Positions 56,866 to 64,000 of a stretch of 64,000 bases of DNA are shown here, one piece after another (the stretch's first letter is position 1; every line of letters begins with the position of its first letter). The translations under genes were made by a program, and so were the position numbers. The notes beneath the pieces are model-generated. The model saw only the letters and a program-made list of their open reading frames with translations. It had not been told where the DNA came from and searched no databases. Origin of the DNA: Zanthoxylum bungeanum (Eukaryota; Streptophyta; Magnoliopsida; Sapindales; Rutaceae); NCBI GenBank assembly GCA_019454045.1, contig SKCR01007813.1:248001-312000 (forward strand), read 5' to 3'.

Positions 56866-58823
56866 TGTTGGAAAAATTAATCCATGTCCCAAGATCAAAA
56901 GCACAAGCAAAATATATATATAAAAGAATGAACAATATTGAAGTATGGCGGAATCATACTCACAAAGATCGGAATACGGATGCGTTGATGAAACAAAACT
57001 TTCTCCTTTGTGCAGTGAAGGATTCGGCCAAGCAGAAAAGAGAAGCTCCAAGCAATGTTTGATCCTTCCAAGCTCTAAGATGAGTTTCCCATAACACCTT
57101 GTATGATCCCTTGATGGTGCTAGCCAAAGTTGTGAATTAAAGTTCCAAACTTGTACACTTTCTTCTAGTCTTGCCACAAAACAAATGAAGAAATGGAGAG
57201 CCAAAACTTGCTCACTGTTTCGGTAATTTGAGAGGGAGAGAGAGATATGATTTTTTGTTACAAAAATCAATTTATATTTATGCCATAATATTTATTAAAT
57301 AATAATAAACTTATGACACAACCATGCAAAGGCTTAGAGTGTCAAACACTCAATTTCCATGCAATACCCTTGAGTGCATTGTACACTATCTCCATGCAAT
57401 GCATCAAGATAAAATAATGCATATAATGACATGTGTCATGTGGGCCCCACACGTTTCCAAATGAAAGTGGGCCCACGTGCACTCACGCGTTCGGGTCCGA
57501 TATTTCCGAAATACCGAACTTACGTCGCGACATTAATTAAATCGAATTTAAATAAATAATTGCGCCTAGCGAAATTATTATTTACGTCGCTAACGAATTA
57601 ATTCTAAATTAACTCGTTTGCCCGAATTAAAATCTAATTTAATTTCGCGTCGAAATCGAATTTCGATTATTATATCGAATATAATAATTTTACGATTAAT
57701 TCCAAATTAACCGTTCTCTCTCTTTATATAGTACTTTATCCAAGATAAAGTCTCTCTGTAATTAATCCAAGATTAATCGAGTTTGAATCATACGTCATTG
57801 GTGAATCTTCGGGAAGCGACCCAAGAGATCCCTAGATATGTTGGCAGTAAATCCGGTTGTCGAACTATCCGAACACGTACGTACCAAGTACTACGTTTTT
57901 CCCGATTTACAAGACAAGGTTAGCCTCTAGCAAAACGCCATGTCTACCCAATTCTCTAGAAATATTCTTATTGGAATATAAGATCTATAACAGGCGTAGC
58001 ATACCGTAGTATAGTGTATATGGAACCAGTATCGGATGATCACATGTAAGGCCTGGGGCTGGAGATGTGTCTGCCCCGTACGATACACATATCGGACATC
58101 AAGCAACCAGTCTCTTTGAATCGGATAATCCTGACCTAGTCATATTATCCCGATGGTTGCAACCATTATAGAGTACTAGTTCTGTATCCCTCGCGATCAT
58201 CTTCTCCATATGTCTGAAGTGATACTTCCATCTTGACATCACATCCAATACACTACGATTCTCGATAAACCCAGAAGAGGTGTACACAGAACCCGTTAAA
58301 GCCCTGGACCACCAAAACTAAAGTTTACCGATTGTCGTAAGTACTAGCGATGCAAGTCTCAGGTTAAGATCATATGCACCTACCCTGAAGCGGACTCTCA
58401 TAGACACGCAGACATACTACCAATGGGACTCCGCGGGGTCTATCCAGAGCGAAGCTGTTTTCCGTACCATCGGTAAAACACAACCTCCTACCGCACTTGC
58501 ATAAGTATCCTATACTTAAATATATGAGAACTATGCCGTTGTGCCCTCACAACATGCACGAGTGCAGTACTAGTCTATTCCGCATTATCGATGTCCAATC
58601 TCGATAATACTACGACTAGGGATATTTATGATTAAACCTTTATGGATTGATACTGTCTCATATCATCACAATCCGGAACTAATCATAGGGACTTTTACCA
58701 TTATATATCAAAGTAAATAAATTACAAAACGGTAAAAGGCAATTTCATTACTACAGTTAATTTTGTACAATAATACAATATCATTTACAAAATAGTGACG
58801 CTATGGGTCATTACTGTCTAACA
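56866..58823 (-). repeat. 5' LTR of the copia at 48735-58823
   Basis: Collinear with 48735-50691. It ends GTCTAACA at 58823, followed by the duplicated ACATT. Confidence 0.95.
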
Positions 58824-59736
58824 ACATTTGCTTGTAACCACCATGTTAATTAGTACCATTAATTCAACTGTTATGAAACTTCAAAAGGGTTGGAAAAATA
58901 AAGAAACTGGCAAAAATTGGTTGGGCCGGGCCCGCACAATTTGGTCCGGCATTCGTGTACGCATGACGCGCGGGTGCACACGAGTCAGGCCTGATCGGAT
59001 TTGATTTGCACCCCCTTGCGTGCGCACGTAGAGAGAGTCTCTATCCTTATAACTCTTACTCATCTACATATGAGCAGTCTATATAAACACAACTTCTCTC
59101 TATTAGCTTTCCCATGTAGGACAAACACATTTTTCTTTATTTTCCAACACCAATGGGTGAACTTTGAGCAACAATTTCTCATTCACCCAAGCACCATTTT
59201 AAGCATATGAATATATCATTTCGAATTCCTCACGGAGGAGTATCCGAATCATTCAATAACAACCACTAACACGAAGTGGACCATGCTTAAAATTGTGCCT
59301 CAAAATGCTTACTCATAAGCATTTTCCAACAGTTAGGAGATTTATTTAAGGGTAATTCCCAATCTTACTATTGGAACGAAAAAAAGTCGTCAACATGCCT
59401 AATAAAATTATTAATTCAAATAATATGAGGTTGTGATTCATTATAATGTGATTGAGTGACTGTCAATCTTCTTTATTTATTTATTTCTTACTTTTTATTA
59501 TTGCAGCGGCCGAAGCAGTTTCTACAATAGGGGGAGTACATGAAGGATGAACCTTGGTTGAAGCTTTAGTGTAACCGTTTGAAGTATTACTAATATAGTT
59601 ATTTAATGCCTCCACATAGATTTGAAATTTTATTCAAAAAATGGCATGACAACCTAGTATTCATTCTTTTTACTTCGAGACATTGTGGCCATTCGTCGGG
59701 AGTTTTGCCAAAAAAATTTCGGAATGAGACTGAAGG

Positions 59737-59771
59737 GCGTTCATTATCTAATGGATAGGAGAGAGGTCTTC
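59737..59771 (+). pseudogene. trnR-UCU: Plastid trnR-UCU 5' half fragment
   Basis: GCGTTCATTATCTAATGGAT onward through GAGGTCTTC follows the acceptor, D-arm and anticodon 5' stem of plastid trnR-UCU with a few changes. The UCU anticodon loop and 3' half are missing. Confidence 0.7.
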
Positions 59772-59911
59772 AAAAGAAAAAAAAAAAGGAATCATTTTAG
59801 AAAGTATTTTCTTTTCTTTTTTTTATCACCCGACTGTGATACTCTAATATGTCCAGCCCAATACTTAATTGATTTGATCAATCTTAACACAAATTATTAT
59901 TGAAAAAAAAC

Positions 59912-59942
59912 TGGGTCATCCTGAATTTGAACTAGAGACCTC
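59912..59942 (-). pseudogene. trnI-GAU: Plastid trnI-GAU 3' exon fragment
   Basis: The minus strand reads GAGGTCTCTAGTTCAAATTC then AGGATGACCCA, matching the T-arm and acceptor end of plastid trnI-GAU with a few substitutions. Confidence 0.6.
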
Positions 59943-60087
59943 ACACGGTGCCCATAAAAAGCAAAAATAGGTTGATGGATCATTATGAAACCCTTGGAAA
60001 AAAATGATGAATCTAAATATCAAGTAATGTATTTAGTTTCAAAGCCCTGAGCGCGAAAATATCATGTTTGGTTCGGGAAGGGATCTG

Positions 60088-60160
60088 GGCGACTGTTTAC
60101 CAAAAACACAGGTCTCCGTAAAGTCGTAAGACCATGTATAGGGGCTGACGCCTGCCCAGT
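60088..60160 (+). pseudogene. rrn23: Plastid 23S rRNA (rrn23) fragment
   Basis: GGCGACTGTTTACCAAAAAC, then a segment with GTAAGACCATGTATAGGGGC, and CTGACGCCTGCCCAGT: a highly conserved 23S segment, with two changes by eye from the plastid form. It ends at AGTG, where trnE sequence begins. Confidence 0.8.
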
Positions 60161-60200
60161 GGTTCACGACATCTCTCTTTCAAAGAGGCAGCGGGGATTC
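60158..60200 (+). pseudogene. trnE-UUC: Plastid trnE-UUC fragment
   Basis: AGTGGTTCACGACATCTCTC, TTTCAAAGAGGCAGCGGGGA and TTC match plastid trnE-UUC from the D-arm to the T-arm, including the UUC anticodon. The first four bases overlap the rrn23 fragment end, consistent with microhomology joining. Confidence 0.8.
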
Positions 60201-60262
60201 CCGAAGAGAAGGAAGAGATCTTCAGCAGTCGGAACGGTTTGTGGATTCCGAACTGCTATAAA

Positions 60263-60303
60263 GGCAATTTGCAGTCCCCCACCTTACCGCTCAGCCATGC
60301 CAC
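60263..60303 (-). pseudogene. trnC-GCA: Plastid trnC-GCA fragment
   Basis: The minus strand reads GTGGCATGGCTGAGCGGTAA, GGTGGGGGACTGCAAAT, matching the 5' half of plastid trnC-GCA through its GCA anticodon. Confidence 0.75.
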
Positions 60304-60388
60304 TGAAACAATCCAAAATAGATGAAAATATTCCCTTTTTGGTTGGGAAATTTATGTTAAATGCACTTATAGTGGTGTTAATTTATCT

Positions 60389-60420
60389 GCGTTTTCGTGT
60401 CTCTCTAAAATTGCAGTCAT
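60389..60420 (-). pseudogene. psbA: Fragment of plastid psbA 5' coding end
   Basis: The minus-strand ATGACTGCAATTTTAGAGAG then ACACGAAAACGC encodes MTAILERHEN, close to the start of the photosystem II D1 protein. It is only about 32 nt and the upstream sequence is not psbA leader, so this is less certain than the tRNA pieces. Confidence 0.5.
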
Positions 60421-60515
60421 GGTCCTCCAAAAATGACTTCTCCAGTGGGGGAACAGATCATTAGACAGGAATCTGAATATGAAGAGAGAAACAAAGAATA
60501 TCACTACGCCGGTTG

Positions 60516-60577
60516 TGGGCGATGAGAGATTCGAACCCGCGACACCGTGGTTCGTAGCCACATGCTCTAATCCTCTA
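60516..60577 (-). pseudogene. trnR-ACG: Plastid trnR-ACG fragment
   Basis: The minus strand reads GAGGATTAGAGCATGTGGCT, ACGAACCACGGTGTCGCGGG, TTCGAATCTCTCATCGCCCA: D-arm to acceptor end of plastid trnR-ACG, including the ACG anticodon. The first ~14 nt of the tRNA are replaced, so it is not functional. Confidence 0.85.
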
Positions 60578-60590
60578 CTTATGTTTCCAT

Positions 60591-61555
60591 GGCTTAGTTG
60601 AGTTAATTTTCAAATATTCGGACCTTACTTTTAAAAAAGCAAATACAAAATGTCAGATTAACAATGTTATCCCTTCATATTATAAAACTCAATTTATTTA
60701 TGGAATGTGAGATCTGTCTAAGAAGACTTAAAAATACCTTGCAAATCCGATGGAAAAGAGCGAAATCCATAAACTTTAAAATACAAAAATAATCCTATGA
60801 ATTCTACATTGAATAGATCCCTGATAGAGTCGTCTAAATCTTTTAAAAAATGAGGATCAAATACTGAATGGAGTTTATACTAATCAATGTATAACAATAA
60901 AAAGATAACTGAGACTCACATATGCCCATATTAGATAAATCTTATTATAAATTATTATTAAGTCTATTTTCCTCATTTCCTGTCACTAATTAATATGGAC
61001 TACTGCACGATTATTTTTGTTTTGAGTCATGATTTCATTTAATTTATCATAATTTAATCAGTTGTTGACTTATTTTTATTTTGACACTAATTTATTTTCA
61101 TTTTTTAAATCTTTATGCACTTTTTCCGGCACACTTTAAGTAATATGAGCCTCTTTTCTCACTTTTTGTCTATGTGGATTTTTCTTTCCTCTTTTCTACA
61201 CTTTTAATTAAAAAATTAAATATCTATAAAAATACAAAGTATTTAATCATAAAAATTACATATTATCACTTTATAAATCATAAGCTTTCCAATGTATACC
61301 ATTATCAATATATTTTCACGAAAAAAATAATTGATCAAAAATGCCAATCAATATGCTCCTAAGAGTTTATTCACATTTTAATGAATTCAGCCATATTTCA
61401 ATCATATTTTAGTAAGTTCAGTCATATTTCAGTGAGCTTAATCACACATTAATAAACTCCCTCTCATTTTAGTGAGCTTGATTGTATTTTAATGAGTTCA
61501 GTCACATTTCAAGATGTGCAGTACTTTAGGAATAAATTTTGATCTTGTAGAAATT
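60591..61555. other. AT-rich intergenic sequence
   Basis: No gene recognised. Around 61380-61520 a short degenerate motif (TTTTAGTGAGCTTAAT-like, CATATTTCA) recurs several times. Confidence 0.5.
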
Positions 61556-63849
61556 CAAATTTTGAAGCCATTCTGCTTCTTCTACAACTTTGTCTAATGT
61601 TATGAACTCAAACTTCATAGTAGATTGGGCAATGCATATTTGTTTCGAGGATTTTCATGACATGGTTGTACCTTCAAGTGTGAAAATAAATCCACTCGTG
61701 AACTTGGAATCTGCTGTATCAGATATCTAGTTAGCATCGTTGTACCTTTTGAAAAAAAACAAGATATCTTATATAATGTAGATAATATTTTGAAGTTTCT
61801 CTCACATACCTCAAAACTCTTACTATGGCTTTCCAATTGGTATGTCCTAGATTACTCGTATATCTACTAAGCTTATTTATGACTTGAGCGATATCTGATC
61901 GTGTGCAGTCGGTGAAATACATCAGACTTCCGATGATTCTCAAATAATCTAATTGAGATACGCTCGAACCAGTATTCTTTGACAGATGAAGAATTATATC
62001 CACCAGAGTTCTAGCTACATTTAGATCTCATTTACTATATTTATGAAGTATTTTCTCAACATAATGAGCTTGAGATAATATGTATCCCTCTGATGTTCTA
62101 GAAATTTTAATTCCTATAATCACATCATCCACTCCTAAATCTTTCATATCAAATTTGCTAGTCAAAGTTTTCTTGGTAGACTAATCATCTCATAATTACT
62201 ACCAATTATGACCATATCATCTACATAGAGACACACAATGACATATCATTTTTTAGTTGACTTAGTGTACAGACACTTATCACACTCATTGATATTAGAT
62301 CCACTCAATAATATTTCTTTGTCAAATTTCTCATGCTATTGTTTAGGTGCTTGTTTTAATCCGTACACTGATTTTACAAGTTTGCACAAGTCTTCTTCTT
62401 ATCCAGGAATATTGAAACCTTTTGGTTGTTCCATGTAAATTTTCTCATCCAATTCACCATTTAAGAATGATGTCTTTATATCCATTTGATGTATTTCAGG
62501 GCCAAATATAGTTGTTATGGTTATAAATATTCTTATTAAAGTGATATAAGTCACTGATGAATATGTATTAAAGTAATCAAGACCTTATTTTTGTCTATAA
62601 CATTTTATGACAAGTCTTGCATTGTACTTATCTATATGGCTTCATATTCCATTTGAAAATCCATTTGTAGCCCAACGGCTTACAACTTGGAGGAAGATCA
62701 ACCAACTCCCAAGTATGGTTTTGAAGGATATAATCAATCTCACTATTGATAGCCTCTTTCCATAAAGATGTCTCCAAAAAAAATACTTGCTTCTTTATAA
62801 CTTTGAGGCCATTTTCTAACAAGTATATTAGAAAAGCAGGTCCAAATGACTTAGATGTTCTTACTCTCTTACTACGTCTATGTTCATTTTCCTTAACATT
62901 TTCATGTTTATCTAATTCTTGGTTAACTTGATCACTACTTGTAGCATATCAATTGTTCTTTTGAGAGACCATGTTCTTTTTTCTTTAAAAGGAAATATCT
63001 CTTCAAAGAATGTCACATTCATTGACTCAATTATCATATTTGGATTGATGTTAGGAATCTCAGATTTATGTACCAAGAATCGATACGTGCTATTATTTTG
63101 AGCACATTCAATGAATATACAGTCAACAAGTTTTTGTCATATTTTAACCTTCTTACGATTATGAACTATCACTTTGGCAAGACACCCCCACACTCTTAGG
63201 TTTAGGAACTATCACTTTGACAAGACACCCTCACACCTTTAGGTATTTGTAGGAAGGTGTCTGTTATTTCCACAATTCATATGGTGTCTTGTCCAATCTT
63301 TTATGAGGTAGTTTGTTTAGAACGTAGTTGGCGGAGAGCAAAGCCACCCTAATGGTTCTATGGTAAATGAGAGCTTGTCAACATGACATTCAATATTTCC
63401 TTCAAATTTAGTTTTTGTGTTATATAATCCCATTTTGTTGAGGTTAATAAGAAGCATTAGTTTCATGAATAATTCCATGATTGGAATAATATTCACCGAA
63501 TGGTGACACATATTCACCTCCCTTATCTCTCTTGATTATTTTAATTTTCTTGTCAAGTTGATTTTTAACTTCGTTCTTATGGTGTCCAAAGCTCTCAATA
63601 GTTTCATCTTTGCTCCTCAACAAATACACATAGCACAACATTCATATCACACACGTAGATGTGAAAAAGTTTCAAGAGTTCAGAACTTCGTTCTATGGAA
63701 TGAAATGATATTTTATTCATTTTTATTTCAACACATATTTCACATTTATGTTGGTTATCTATTGGAAATCTAGGTATAAGGTCCATTTTAATTAATTTAC
63801 GTATTGTATCATAATTAACATGCCCCAACCTACTATGTAACACCAATTT
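61556..63849 (-). pseudogene. Ty1/copia pol remnant related to 7260-20574
   Basis: The minus strand, from 63846 down, reads VLHSRLGHVNYDTIRKLI and CEICVEIKMNK (GAG-pre-integrase), integrase pieces (YVYLLRSKDETIESF, EVKNQLDKKIK), RT start (ETSLWKEAINSEIDYILQNH, WELVDLPPSCKPLGYKWIFK), the RT core with a worn active-site region near 62215, IIGSLMYFTDCTRSDIAQVI and part of RNase H to 61556. Gag, protease, the last part of RNase H and both LTRs are missing. It is useful as an uninterrupted reference: at about 62560-62600 it spans the site where the Athila-like element inserted in its relative. Confidence 0.88.
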
Positions 63850-64000
63850 TGTAACATCCCCATCTCAAAGATGCTACCGGCAGGTGACAGGTTACCATAT
63901 TACCCTCAACCTCTAACTAACTGACTGAATAACTGAACTCTACTGCTTTTCTTGTTATTTGACAATCACAAATCACATATTTACACTGGAGGACTACATG
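63850..64000 (-). mobile_element. Start of a gypsy-type LTR, inverted, cut by the window edge
   Basis: TGTAACATCCC at 63850 is the inverse of the terminus GGGATGTTACA of the solo LTR at 2029-4746, and CCGGCAGG nearby parallels its CTGCCGGTAA. It interrupts the copia remnant. The rest lies outside the window. Confidence 0.55.

Larger units (their letters stand above)
48735..58823 (-). mobile_element. Nearly complete Ty1/copia retrotransposon, TSD ACATT
   Basis: 10,089 bp with LTRs of 1,957 bp (48735-50691) and 1,958 bp (56866-58823), a tRNA-iMet primer site, gag, protease, integrase, RT and RNase H in copia order, a long leader and a polypurine tract. ACATT is duplicated at 48730-48734 and 58824-58828. 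Integrase and long-LTR features resemble the Angela/BARE group; that placement is inference. The reading frames are broken by small indels, although all domains are present. Confidence 0.95.
40276..59331 (-). mobile_element. Tandem copia array: three LTRs and two internal regions, with two later insertions
   Basis: Order in plus coordinates is LTR-i (40276-41504), internal A (41505-43051), LTR-ii (43052-44233), internal B (44234-48020), LTR-iii (48021-59331, split). Both internals are the same deletion derivative. Outer flanks are GTTAT (40271-40275) and GTTAG (59332-59336), matching at 4 of 5 bases, whereas no TSD separates the inner units. This fits one insertion that expanded to 3 LTRs by unequal recombination. 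Internal B carries the solo LTR 45353-47556 and LTR-iii carries the copia 48735-58823. Confidence 0.85.
48021..59331 (-). repeat. Array LTR-iii, split by the copia insertion
   Basis: 48021-48734 and 58824-59331 join at ACATT to give about 1,217 bp. The uninterrupted junction (GACCTTACATTTGCTTGTAA) is seen at about 40992-41011 in LTR-i. It ends TTCCAACA at 59331 and is followed by non-element DNA. Confidence 0.88.
59332..60590. other. Mosaic of plastid-derived fragments in nuclear DNA
   Basis: At least seven short segments match plastid genes that are far apart and in mixed orientation in plastid genomes: trnR-UCU, trnI-GAU 3' exon, rrn23, trnE-UUC, trnC-GCA, psbA 5' end and trnR-ACG (separate entries). 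Sequence between them was not identified and may be further plastid or mitochondrial DNA. None is a complete gene. Confidence 0.7.

Noticed and set aside
60516..60577. Possible functional tRNA-Arg(ACG) gene
   Set aside because: The 5' acceptor strand and part of the D-arm are replaced, so the cloverleaf cannot close; better read as a plastid-derived fragment.

Overview
The window is nuclear DNA from a flowering plant, most likely a eudicot; I cannot name the species. It is AT-rich, has no intact host gene that I can recognise, and is built almost entirely from nested LTR retrotransposons. Plastid-derived fragments lie near the right end. Most element boundaries below are fixed by target-site duplications (TSDs) read directly from the sequence, and several are confirmed by a related uninterrupted copy elsewhere in the window.

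Layout, left to right. 1-1279: end of an Athila-like LTR cut by the window edge. 2029-4746: Ty3/gypsy-type solo LTR (TSD TATTT). 6078-25110: a decayed minus-strand Ty1/copia element. It is split by an Athila-like element (8481-18274, TSD GGTAT) and by a solo LTR (20575-24582) that itself carries an oppositely oriented solo LTR (20714-22678, TSD TGAAG). 25887-28802: rearranged copia pieces holding a CACTA-like element (26370-28398). 28803-35588: AT-rich intergenic DNA. 35594-37028: probable solo LTR. 37034-40275: unrecognised sequence. 40276-59331: a tandem copia array with three LTRs and two internal regions. It is interrupted by an Athila-like solo LTR (45353-47556, TSD ATATC) and by a nearly complete copia element (48735-58823, TSD ACATT). 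59332-60577: a mosaic of short plastid rRNA, tRNA and psbA fragments. 61556-63849: a copia remnant. 63850-64000: the start of another gypsy-type LTR.

The most unusual object is the Athila-like element at 8481-18274. It has LTRs, a tRNA-Asp primer-binding site, a gag relic and a polypurine tract, but its pol is reduced to a protease relic fused to the C-terminal tail of integrase; reverse transcriptase, RNase H and the integrase core are absent. Downstream it carries two non-retroviral reading frames. One is an unrecognised 200-residue protein with a Cys cluster and a basic patch. The other is an intronless, almost full-length copy of a LONELY GUY (LOG) cytokinin-activating enzyme gene with two in-frame stops and no frameshift. 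This looks like a non-autonomous retroelement that captured a host hormone gene as cDNA and needs proteins supplied by another element to move.

Nesting gives a relative order: the decayed copia elements came first, the Athila-like elements and solo LTRs then landed in them, and the copia at 48735-58823 is among the youngest. Its two LTRs differ mostly by 1-2 nt indels, so some of its frameshifts may be sequence-consensus errors.
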